Positions 25,550 to 33,110 of a DNA stretch of 34,879 nt are shown here, in pieces; positions within the stretch are counted from its first letter, which is position 1, and every line of letters begins with the position of its first letter. The stretch comes from Planctomycetota bacterium (GTDB taxonomy: Bacteria > Planctomycetota > UBA8108 > SXIK01), in the NCBI GenBank assembly GCA_016209535.1, contig JACQVW010000904.1, positions 1 through 34,879 on the forward strand, written 5' to 3'. The position numbers were made by a program, and so were the translations under genes. The notes under the pieces were generated by a model. It worked only from the letters and a program-made list of their open reading frames with translations. It ran no database searches and was not told the origin of the DNA.

Positions 25550-26266
25550 GACTCGGATCTCCGAAACGAGCTTGCGGATGAGCTGTCGGTCGCGGACCAC
25601 CTTGGCTGACAGGCCTGCGAGAACGGCGAGGAGCTCGCGCTTCGACTCCCCCGAAGCCACGGCCTCGGGCGCCTTGAGGATCCTCTGTTGCGATTGTAAC
25701 AACAGCTCCTCCGGGTTCCCAGCCATGAGCGGGACGAAAGGGCAGAGGCCCGGGCTTGGCAGCGCCAAGATCGGAGCCGGGTCTTCCTCCCAGAGCTTCA
25801 CCACCTTGTATTGCACGAAGAGCTTCAGGCCGAGCTCGCCCTCGACGTCTAGATAGCCCGGATCCTTGCGGTAGCTCTTCCGGTCGAGATAGACCACCAC
25901 ACAGGCTGGACGGGCAGGGCGGCGCTTGCGCTTCCGGATCGTCCTCAGCCACAGGGGCAGGTACTCGGCGATCCTCTCGGGCATCTCGACTTCTCTCCTC
26001 CCCTGAAACTCGATGTGCAGGAGGACGTCGGGTCGGTGACGGAAGCGGACGTGGAGGACTTCGTCCGTGAATCGGCTCGCTGCGAGGGCGAGTGCCGACT
26101 TCCGGGCCACGACCTCGATGGGCCGCTCGCCGAGGAGCCAGTGGGCGAGGTCCGCGTAGTAGCGGGTCAAGCCCGCCTTGATAAGGCGGTCGTAGCTCGT
26201 CGCCTCCCGGTAGAGGGGCTTCTGTCGCAAGGTCTGTCTCCCAGGGCGCGGCGGATCGCCGGCCAT
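25220..26266 (-). CDS. Rpn-family recombination-promoting nuclease/putative transposase (PD-(D/E)xK)
   Basis: The 348-residue protein belongs to the Rpn (YhgA-like, PDDEXK) group of DNA nucleases. The catalytic core includes RFTDEVLHVRFRHRPD, with D at about 68 and 80, then LLHIEFQGRREVEMPERIAE with E86 and Q88, the Rpn form of the D-ExQ motif. The C-terminal third holds a tetrapeptide repeat GREE (four copies after VGRVE) followed by a helical tail. E. coli Rpn genes are reported to be gene-within-gene toxin-antitoxin systems active against phage: a short C-terminal product made from an internal start blocks the full-length nuclease, and the number of four-residue repeats varies. The start at 26266 lacks a good Shine-Dalgarno and was chosen as the only ATG upstream of the conserved LYREATSYDRLIK. 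It is flanked by unrelated genes and looks like accessory DNA. Confidence 0.85.
   Translation of the reverse strand: MAGDPPRPGRQTLRQKPLYREATSYDRLIKAGLTRYYADLAHWLLGERPIEVVARKSALALAASRFTDEVLHVRFRHRPDVLLHIEFQGRREVEMPERIAEYLPLWLRTIRKRKRRPARPACVVVYLDRKSYRKDPGYLDVEGELGLKLFVQYKVVKLWEEDPAPILALPSPGLCPFVPLMAGNPEELLLQSQQRILKAPEAVASGESKRELLAVLAGLSAKVVRDRQLIRKLVSEIRVMGDNWVLDMFRKEGIAVGRVEGREEGREEGREEGREEGQCAEARRAILRVLRRRLGRVPAEVSRRLERSCKLDQLERLLDEAAVCRDIAAFRARMGRPPPVRRRTSPDA
25435..25488. repeat. 12-bp in-frame tandem repeat (four perfect units plus part of a fifth)
   Basis: The unit GGCCTTCCTCTC occurs at 25435, 25447, 25459 and 25471, followed by a partial unit at 25483. On the coding strand it gives the tetrapeptide GREE in the Rpn-family gene. 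Because the unit is a multiple of three, slippage would change repeat number without breaking the frame. Confidence 0.9.
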
Positions 26267-26452
26267 GAGAGAATCGTTGCGCAAAGTGCAGGCCGCGAGG
26301 CCCCGCCGTGCGCCACGTCGCTGGAAGGTATGTTTTGGGAAGCGTTTGCGACGCAAGCCCCCATCAGCCCAGGCGGCGCGAAGGCCCCGGGTGTCCGGAT
26401 CCGGGCGGACACCGTCCGGGGGCCGGTCACTTGCGGGGGGCGACCGCGCCAC

Positions 26453-27913
26453 TCAACGCTTGGTCTTCGCCTCCGCTCCCCTGATCTCCCGCTCGAAGGC
26501 CGCGATCTCGGGGGCGAGGATCTGCCACTCCTCCTCGGAGCCCCGGAAGCCGGCGATCTCCGCGGCCTTGCGCCGGGCGCCCTCCAGGTCGCCAGCGCGC
26601 AGCGTCTGGCGGCCCTCGGCGATCGTGGCGCGGACGCGCTCCAGGCGCGCGCTGCGGGCGCTCAGGACGCCCGTCACGTGCGTGTAGAAGGCGCCGAGGC
26701 AGAGGCCCAGGACGAGGCATAGCGCGGCGGCCAGGCCCCAGCGCAGCCCGGGGCGCGGTGGCCGCCGCTTCCTGGGCGGCCGGGCCGTCCGCCGGACCTC
26801 CTCGGCGAGGACCTCCTCGAGGCGGCGCGCCGCTTCGGCCGGCTCGGGACGGGACGCGGGGTCCTTCCCGAGCATCTGCTTCACGAGCGCCACGAGGGGC
26901 TCGGGCGTCCCGGGACGGAGGGCGCGGAGATCGGGCGGGTCCTCGCGGATCTGGGCGTAAAGGATCTCCTTGAGGTTCCGCCCGCGGAACGGCGGGGAGC
27001 CCGTGAGGAGCTGGTGGACCGAGGCTCCGAGGGAGTACACGTCGGCGCGAGAGTCCACGTCGCGACCCAGGGCCTGCTCGGGAGACATGTAGAAGGGGGA
27101 GCCGCTGATCCCCCGCGACCGCCCGGGGCCGCGGTCCTGGGTGCGCAGGGCGATCCCGAGGTCGCCGATCTTCACGGCGCCGCCCTCGTGGACCATGAGG
27201 TTCGCGGGCTTGATGTCGCGGTGCACGACGCCATGGCCCTGGGCGTAGGCGAGGCCGCTCGAGGCCTGGACGGCGACGCGGAGGACGCGCTCGATCGGCA
27301 GCGGCCCGTGCCGGCGCAGGAGGTCCTCGGCGCTCCCCTGAGCCATGAACTCCATGGCGTAGAAGAGGATCCCGTCGAGGAGGTTCACGTCGTACACGCG
27401 CACGATCGACGGGTGCGAGAGCTCGGCCGCGGCGCGCGCCTCCTGGACGAAGAGGGCGCTGAACTCCGGATCGCGGGCGAGCTCGTCCGCGAGGACCTTC
27501 ACGGCCACGATGCGGTCGAGGCTGAGCTGCACGGCGCGGTAGACCGTGCCCATGCCGCCCCGCCCGACGCGCTCGAGGATCCGGTATCCGCCGAGGTGCC
27601 GGCCCACGAGGGGGTCGTCGGGGCAGTCGAGGGCGAAGGAGAAGAGCGTGTTGCCCGCGAGCACGTGGTCGCCTCCTGCGAGGACCGCGCTCTCGATCCG
27701 CCGGTCGTTGACCGACGTCCCGGCCTTGGAGCCGAGGTCCGTGATGCGGTAGCCCTCGTCGCGGAAGTCGATCCGGAAGTGGCTCCTCGAGGCGCGGCGG
27801 TCGAAGAGGGGGAAGTCGGCCGTCAGGTCGCGGCCCACCCGGAAAGGGCCCGGAGGCCGCAGGAGGAAGGCCTGGCTCTTCTGGGGGCCCGTCTCGACGC
27901 GAAGCTCGGGCAT
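26453..27913 (-). CDS. FHA-domain serine/threonine protein kinase
   Basis: The 486-residue membrane protein joins an N-terminal FHA domain, which binds phosphothreonine (GPFRVGRDL, RASRSHFRID, GSKAGTSVNDRRI, about 22-72), to a Hanks-type kinase (about 110-370). Kinase landmarks are the Gly loop VGRGGMGTVYRA, VAVKVL with lysine at about K139, the loop HRDIKPAN at about 231, DLG instead of DFG at about 251, and SPFYMSPEQ. A basic stretch (RPPRKRRPPRPGLR) leads into one membrane helix at about 391-412, and a short helical extracytoplasmic tail follows. It begins 14 nt after yggS, so it appears to be the third gene of the dnaE operon. All catalytic residues are present. Its substrates are unknown; FHA domains often read the kinase's own phosphorylation. 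Confidence 0.93.
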   Translation of the reverse strand: MPELRVETGPQKSQAFLLRPPGPFRVGRDLTADFPLFDRRASRSHFRIDFRDEGYRITDLGSKAGTSVNDRRIESAVLAGGDHVLAGNTLFSFALDCPDDPLVGRHLGGYRILERVGRGGMGTVYRAVQLSLDRIVAVKVLADELARDPEFSALFVQEARAAAELSHPSIVRVYDVNLLDGILFYAMEFMAQGSAEDLLRRHGPLPIERVLRVAVQASSGLAYAQGHGVVHRDIKPANLMVHEGGAVKIGDLGIALRTQDRGPGRSRGISGSPFYMSPEQALGRDVDSRADVYSLGASVHQLLTGSPPFRGRNLKEILYAQIREDPPDLRALRPGTPEPLVALVKQMLGKDPASRPEPAEAARRLEEVLAEEVRRTARPPRKRRPPRPGLRWGLAAALCLVLGLCLGAFYTHVTGVLSARSARLERVRATIAEGRQTLRAGDLEGARRKAAEIAGFRGSEEEWQILAPEIAAFEREIRGAEAKTKR

Positions 27914-27927
27914 GGGGCGCCGTTCCC

Positions 27928-28656
27928 TCAGGCTCCTTCCGCCTCCGGGAGCCCTTCGAAGAGCGAGGACCCCACGCGGATTACCGTGGCCCCTTCCTCG
28001 ATGGCCACGGCGAAGTCGGCGCTCATCCCCATGGAGAGCCCCGCGCCGGGCGGAAGGAGCTCACGCGCGGCAAGGTCGTCCCGCAGGGCGCGAACGCCGC
28101 GGAAGATGGAGCGCGAAGCCTCCGGGTCCCCGGCGTGCGGAGCCATCGCCATGAGGCCCAGGACCGGGAGCCCCTCGGCGAGGAGGACCTCGAGGACCTC
28201 GGGCACGCTCTCGGGGGGGAGGCCCGACTTCCGGGGCTCCCGGGCCCAGTTGACCTCGACGTAGAGGCCGGGGGCGGCGAGGCCCCGCCGCCGCGCCTGG
28301 ACACTGATCTCGTGCGCCAGCCGGACGGAGTCGACCGAGTGGATCGACGCCGCGAGCTCCAGGGCCCGGGGGACCTTGTTCCTCTGCAGGTGCCCGATCA
28401 TGTGCCAGCGGGCGCCCTCGAGGTCGCGGAGCTCCTCGCGTTTCGCCTGCAGCCCCTGCACGGTGCTCTCGCCGAAGTCGCGGAGGCCGAGCCCATGGAG
28501 CAGGCGCACCGGGCCGGACCCGACGTACTTGGTGACGGCCACGAGGGCGACGTCCTCGGCCCTGCGCCCGGCGCGGCCCGCGGCCGCGGCCAGCCGGTCG
28601 CGGAGACCGGCGAGGTTGCGCTCGACGCAGGCGATGGCCGGTTCCGCATCGAGCAT
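27928..28656 (-). CDS. yggS: YggS/PROSC-family PLP homeostasis protein
   Basis: Members of this family bind pyridoxal 5'-phosphate as a single TIM barrel and balance the free cofactor pool; no catalytic activity is known. The 242-residue length is normal. Landmarks are VALVAVTKYV with the PLP-binding lysine at about K43, FGESTVQGLQAK in place of the usual FGENYVQE, WHMIGHLQRNK, IHSVDS, YVEVNWAREPRKSG, GLMAMAP and LSMGMSADFAVAIEEGATVIRVG. The ATG at 28656 lies two bases after the dnaE stop codon, which indicates coupling to the replicative polymerase gene. Longer readings run back inside dnaE in another frame and are artefacts. Confidence 0.95.
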   Translation of the reverse strand: MLDAEPAIACVERNLAGLRDRLAAAAGRAGRRAEDVALVAVTKYVGSGPVRLLHGLGLRDFGESTVQGLQAKREELRDLEGARWHMIGHLQRNKVPRALELAASIHSVDSVRLAHEISVQARRRGLAAPGLYVEVNWAREPRKSGLPPESVPEVLEVLLAEGLPVLGLMAMAPHAGDPEASRSIFRGVRALRDDLAARELLPPGAGLSMGMSADFAVAIEEGATVIRVGSSLFEGLPEAEGA

Positions 28657-28658
28657 CG

Positions 28659-31600
28659 CTAGGGGTTCCTGCCGCGCATCCGGTTCACGAAGACCCTGTC
28701 CCTCCCGCACAGGCCGTCGGCCGCCTCGAGGAAGCTCGTGTCGGGGGTGATGTAGTTCTCCGTGCCCACGAGGAGCACGGCGCGCTCGCCGGCCTCGTTC
28801 TTGAAGACGAGGTAGACCGGGCACTTCCCCTGGTGCTTCTGGAGGAGTCCCTTCAGGCGGAAGATCAGGTCCTCCGCCTCGGGCCCGCCGTCGATGGGGA
28901 TCACGAGGCTCAGGTCCTCCGTGAGCCGCGCCGGCGCCTCCTCGAAGGGGATGGCCTGGTCGACGCGCAAGGAAGCCGTCGTGTCCCGGTAGCGGACCGT
29001 CCCCTTCAAGAACACCAGGCTCTCCTCCCGCAGCGCGTCCTTCGCGGCCTCGTGGAGCTCCTTCGTGACGAAGATCTCGAGCGTGCCGTTCAGGTCCTCG
29101 ACGAGGGCGATCCAGAAGGGCTCGCCGGTCTTCTTCGAGACCTTCTTCGTGAGCTTGGCCACCTGGACGCCCACGGTGACGGGCGTCCCGTCGGCCAGCC
29201 TCGCGACGTCGGCGATGGTGTGGGTCCTGTACTTCCGCACGAGGCTCTCCCACTTCAGGAGCGGGTGGCCCGTGAGGTAGAAGCCCAGCGACTCCTTCTC
29301 ACGGCTCAGCCGCTCGGCGTCGCTCCACTCGGGGAGGTCGGGGTACTGGCCGTCCTGGCTCGCCTGGGTCCCCTGGCTCGGATTGCCCGCCTCCCGGCCG
29401 CCGGCGTCTCCCGGGCTCGCGGAGGCCGGTACCGGCGCTCCGAAGAGGTCGAAGAGCGTCGTCTGCCCGGCCTTCCTGTCGCGGCGGGCCTCGCTCCCGC
29501 GCTGGAGGGCGTGCTCGACCACGGCGAAGAGCTGGGAACGGCGCTGCCCGAAGCAGTCCAGGGCGCCGCAGGAGGTGAGCCCCTCGAGCACGGTCTTGTT
29601 GATGGCCGCGCCATCGACCCGCTCGCACAGGTCGAAGATGGAGCGGAAGGGGCCGCCACGCTCCCGCGCTTCGAGGATCGCGTCGACGACCTTCCCGCCG
29701 ATGCCCTTCACGGCCTCCAGGCCGTACCAGATCTTCCTGTCCTCCACCGAGAACGCCTTCTCGGAGCGGTTGATGTGGGGCGGGAGGATCTCGATCCCCA
29801 TCCGCCGCGCCTCCTCGAGGTACTCGACGAGGTTGTCCGTGTTCGACATCTCGCAGCTCATGACGGCGGCCAGGAACTCCGTGGGGTAGTTGGCCTTCAG
29901 GAAAGCCGTCTGGTAGCTCACGAGGGCATAGGCCGTGGAGTGTGACTTGTTGAACCCGTAGCCGGCGAAGAACTCGATCAAGTCGAAGGTGTGCGTGGCG
30001 AGCCGGGGGTCGATCCCCTTCCTCGCCGCGCCGGAGACGAACTTCTCCTTGAACTTCTCCATGATCTCCTTCTTCTTCTTGCCCATGGCCTTCCGGAGCG
30101 TGTCGGCCTCGTTGAGGGTGAAGCCCGCCATGACGTTGGCGATCCGCATCACCTGCTCCTGGTACAGGATCACGCCGTTCGTCTCGCGCAGGATGGGCTC
30201 GAGGCAGGGGTGGTCGTAGTGGATGGGCTCCTGGCCGTGCTTGCGCTGGACGTACGTGTCGACCATGCCCCCCTCGAGGGGGCCCGGACGGTAGAGGGCC
30301 AGGAGGGCGATGATGTCCTCGAAGCGGTCCGGCTTGAGGCGGCGCAGCAGGTCGCGCATGCCCTTCGATTCGAGCTGGAACACCGCGACGGCATCGCCTC
30401 GGCAGAGGAGGTCGTAGGTGCCCTTGTCATCGAGGGGGATCGCGTCGATGTCGAGCTTCACCCCCCGCGACTTCCCGACCAGCCTCACGCAGCGGTCGAT
30501 GACCGTGAGGGTCTTGAGGCCGAGGAAGTCCATCTTGAGCATCCCCACGGCCTCGAGGTCCTCCATGGTGAACTGCGTGGTGATGTCCTCGCCGTTCCGG
30601 TAGAGAGGGACCGTGTCGAGCAGTGGCGCGTCCGAGATCACGACGCCCGCGGCGTGGGTGGAGCAGTGGCGGTTCAGCCCTTCGAGGCGGAGCGCGACGT
30701 CGAAGAGCTCCTTCAGGCGCGGGTCCGAGTCTCGGAGCTTCGTGAGGTCCGGGTCCGCGTTGAGGCTCTCCTCGAGGCTCACCTTGGGCCCGGCCGGGAT
30801 CTTCTTGGCGATGGCGTCCACCTCGGGCAGCGGCACGTTGAGGGCGCGGCCCACGTCGCGCAGCACGGCCCGCGCGGCCATGGTCCCGAAGGTGATGATC
30901 TGGCAGACGCGGTCATCCCCGTACTTGCGCTTCACGTACTCGATGACCTTCTCGCGCCCGTCCATGCAGAAGTCGATGTCGATGTCGGGCATGGAGATGC
31001 GATCGGCGTTGAGGAAGCGCTCGAAGAGGAGGTCGTACTCGAGGGGGTCGACGTTGGTGATCCCGAGCGCGTAGGCGACCATGCTCCCCGCCGCGGACCC
31101 GCGGCCGGGCCCCACGGGGATCTGCTGCTCGCGGGCATAGCGGATGAAGTCCCAGACGATGAGGAAGTAGCTGACGTAGCGCATCTTCTGGATGACGCCC
31201 ATCTCGTGCTCGAGGCGCTCCCGGATCGCGGCGTTCGAGTCGAAGTCGGGATAGCGGGCGCGGCAGCCCCGGACGCACAGCTCGCGAAAGTAGCCGTCGG
31301 CGTCGAAGGGCGTCTCCTCCTCGCCCTCCTGGGGCGCCCTGGCGGCCGCGCGGCCATCGCCGAGGACGAAGAGGGGCAGGTGGGTCTTCGAGAAGTCGAG
31401 CTCGAGAGTGCACATCTCGGCGACGGCGAGCGTGTTGTCGACCGCCTCGGGGAAGTCGCCCAGGACGCGGCGCATCTCGGCCTCCGAGCGGAAGTAGAAC
31501 TGGTCCGAGTTGAACCGCATGCGGTCCGAGTCGTCCATGGTCTGGCCCGTGTTGATGCAGAGGTGCACCTCCTGGGCCCTCGCGTCGTCGCGCCGCAGGT

Positions 31601-32222
31601 AGTGGATATCGTTCGTGGCGACGAGGGGGACGCCGTATTCCCTGGCCAGCGGCGGGACCTTCTCCAGGACGCGCTCCTGCTCCTGGAGCCCGTTCCGCTG
31701 CAGCTCGAGGAAGAAGCAGCCGGGCTCGAAGATCCCGCGGTAGGCCTCGATCTGGCGGCGGAGGTCTTCCTCGGACCCCTCGACGGCGGCCCGGTTGATC
31801 TCGCTCGAGAGGCACGCGCTCATCCCGATCAGCCCCTTCGAGTGCCGGGCGAGGATCTCCTTGTCGATCCGGGGCCGGTAGTAGAAGCCGTCGATGTAGG
31901 ATATCGAGGAGAGCCGCATGAGGTTCGCGTAGCCCTCCTCGTTGCGGGCGAGGAGTATGAAGTGGTAGAACGCGCCGCCGGGCAGGCGCTTCTTCTCGAG
32001 GCGGCTCGCCGGCGCGACGTAGGCCTCCATGCCGAGGATGGGCTTCAGGCCGGCGGCCTTGCAGGCCTTGAAGAACTGGACCGCGCCGAAGAGGTTCCCA
32101 TGGTCCGTCAAGGCCAGGGCCGGCATGCCGTACTCCTTCGCCGCCCCGACGAGCTGCGGGATCGTGACGGCCCCGTCGAGCAGGCTGAAGTGGCTGTGGA
32201 CGTGGAGATGGACGAAGCCCAT
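28659..32222 (-). CDS. dnaE: DNA polymerase III alpha subunit
   Basis: This is the replicative chromosomal polymerase. The 1187-residue product starts MGFVHLHVHSHFSLLDGAVT, the PHP domain with its His-rich metal site. The C-family palm has GPGRGSAAGSMVAYALGI and the catalytic acids in PDIDIDF, about D413 and D415. The fingers have FMEDLEAVGMLKMDFLGLKT-type sequence and FFAGYGFNKSHSTAYALVSY. The likely clamp-binding motif is QTTLFDLF at about 920, followed by a Gly/Ser-rich linker. The C-terminus has an OB-fold (DGTPVTVGVQVAKLTKKVSKKT) and a tau-binding-like end. ATG 32222 has AGAGGAGA five bases before it. It is the first gene of the operon with yggS and the FHA-kinase. Confidence 0.98.
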   Translation of the reverse strand: MGFVHLHVHSHFSLLDGAVTIPQLVGAAKEYGMPALALTDHGNLFGAVQFFKACKAAGLKPILGMEAYVAPASRLEKKRLPGGAFYHFILLARNEEGYANLMRLSSISYIDGFYYRPRIDKEILARHSKGLIGMSACLSSEINRAAVEGSEEDLRRQIEAYRGIFEPGCFFLELQRNGLQEQERVLEKVPPLAREYGVPLVATNDIHYLRRDDARAQEVHLCINTGQTMDDSDRMRFNSDQFYFRSEAEMRRVLGDFPEAVDNTLAVAEMCTLELDFSKTHLPLFVLGDGRAAARAPQEGEEETPFDADGYFRELCVRGCRARYPDFDSNAAIRERLEHEMGVIQKMRYVSYFLIVWDFIRYAREQQIPVGPGRGSAAGSMVAYALGITNVDPLEYDLLFERFLNADRISMPDIDIDFCMDGREKVIEYVKRKYGDDRVCQIITFGTMAARAVLRDVGRALNVPLPEVDAIAKKIPAGPKVSLEESLNADPDLTKLRDSDPRLKELFDVALRLEGLNRHCSTHAAGVVISDAPLLDTVPLYRNGEDITTQFTMEDLEAVGMLKMDFLGLKTLTVIDRCVRLVGKSRGVKLDIDAIPLDDKGTYDLLCRGDAVAVFQLESKGMRDLLRRLKPDRFEDIIALLALYRPGPLEGGMVDTYVQRKHGQEPIHYDHPCLEPILRETNGVILYQEQVMRIANVMAGFTLNEADTLRKAMGKKKKEIMEKFKEKFVSGAARKGIDPRLATHTFDLIEFFAGYGFNKSHSTAYALVSYQTAFLKANYPTEFLAAVMSCEMSNTDNLVEYLEEARRMGIEILPPHINRSEKAFSVEDRKIWYGLEAVKGIGGKVVDAILEARERGGPFRSIFDLCERVDGAAINKTVLEGLTSCGALDCFGQRRSQLFAVVEHALQRGSEARRDRKAGQTTLFDLFGAPVPASASPGDAGGREAGNPSQGTQASQDGQYPDLPEWSDAERLSREKESLGFYLTGHPLLKWESLVRKYRTHTIADVARLADGTPVTVGVQVAKLTKKVSKKTGEPFWIALVEDLNGTLEIFVTKELHEAAKDALREESLVFLKGTVRYRDTTASLRVDQAIPFEEAPARLTEDLSLVIPIDGGPEAEDLIFRLKGLLQKHQGKCPVYLVFKNEAGERAVLLVGTENYITPDTSFLEAADGLCGRDRVFVNRMRGRNP

Positions 32223-32273
32223 GGTTCTCCTCTAAGTTCTCTTCTTGACAGCGATTGGATGGGGACGGCGTTG

Positions 32274-32279
32274 ATTATA
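32274..32279 (-). promoter_or_regulatory. Candidate -10 element for the dnaE operon
   Basis: Reading the minus strand, a perfect TATAAT lies about 50 bases before the dnaE ATG in the 287-bp divergent region (32223-32509), an AT-rich island in GC-rich sequence. No good -35 hexamer sits 16-18 bases upstream of it. The facing side shows TATACT at 32419-32424, which could be the -10 for the sigma factor gene, also without a clear -35. Confidence 0.4.
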
Positions 32280-32509
32280 CGCAGCGGGCCCCGCCCGGGC
32301 CAGAGGTCACGCGGGCAACCTGCCGCCTGCGTCCTTCGGCTACCCGGTGAGCGCCAGGAGGCCGCAGGTGCTGTCGAGATCTTGGCAGGTCCGGATTCAA
32401 GGCCGAGCGCCGAAGGGGTATACTCCGAGTGTCGATGGCCATGGGTAGCCATCGGCTTGACCACCGCAAGCAGCCATCCAGGAGAAGGCTCGAGTCGAAG
32501 GCGGGCGCG

Positions 32510-33100
32510 ATGGAACGAGACTCCACCGTCGATGTCAGCGCAGACCTGTCGCGCTCCACCGGGGGCGACGGCGCGGCCGCGGCGCGGCTGATGGCGCTCG
32601 TCCACGGCGAGCTGCGCGCCCTCGCCGTGGAGTACTTCCGCCGGGAGCGGCCCGACCACACGCTCCAGCCGAGCGCGCTGGTCAACGAGGCCTACCTCCG
32701 GCTCGTCGATCAGGATCGGACGGACTGGGCGGGGAAGACGCACTTCAAAGCGATCGCAGCGATCGAGATGCGCCGCGTCCTCCTCGACCACGCGCGCGCC
32801 CACCGCGCCGAGAAGCGCGGCGGCGCCTGGCGGCGCGTGAGCCTCGAAGGCGTCCTATCTCCGCAGGGCGAGCCAGGGGTCGACGCGCTCGACGTCGAGG
32901 AGGCCATCGCGCGACTCGCCGCCCTCGAGCCGCGCCAGGCCCGCATGGTCGAGCTGCGCGTGTACTCGGGGCTGACCGTCGCCGAGATCGCGCGCGTCCT
33001 CGGCATCTCGCCGAAGACGGTCGAGAAGGACTGGCGCATGGCCCGGGCCTGGCTCCACAGGCGGCTCCGGCGGGACCGAGCACGCCGGGCCGAGGAGTAG
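32510..33100 (+). CDS. ECF-type RNA polymerase sigma factor
   Basis: The 196-residue protein has sigma region 2 (AAAARLMALVHGELRALAVEYF, then the hallmark TLQPSALVNEAYLRL, and THFKAIAAIEMRRVLLDHARAH). Region 4 has a helix-turn-helix (RMVELRVYSGLTVAEIARVLGISPKTVEKDWRMARAWL). The TLQPSALVNEAYLRL signature marks the TIGR02999 (Sig-70_X6) group, abundant in Planctomycetota and Acidobacteriota. These ECFs usually sit beside a serine/threonine kinase gene, as here: the kinase starts 10 nt downstream. That suggests control by phosphorylation rather than by a classic anti-sigma factor. ATG 32510 has GAAGG eight bases upstream. An in-frame ATG at 32429 would add 27 basic, poorly conserved-looking residues. 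Confidence 0.92.
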   Translation: MERDSTVDVSADLSRSTGGDGAAAARLMALVHGELRALAVEYFRRERPDHTLQPSALVNEAYLRLVDQDRTDWAGKTHFKAIAAIEMRRVLLDHARAHRAEKRGGAWRRVSLEGVLSPQGEPGVDALDVEEAIARLAALEPRQARMVELRVYSGLTVAEIARVLGISPKTVEKDWRMARAWLHRRLRRDRARRAEE

Positions 33101-33110
33101 GGAGCAGGCG

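Noticed and set aside
32245-32250. Perfect TTGACA on the plus strand upstream of the sigma factor gene
   Set aside because: No -10 hexamer lies at a usable spacing downstream and it is about 260 bases from the start; it probably falls by chance in the dnaE leader.
29991-32591. An 866-codon plus-strand open frame opposite dnaE
   Set aside because: dnaE is unmistakable on the other strand and the antisense translation has low-complexity Val/Leu/Glu/Asp content and no recognisable domain.
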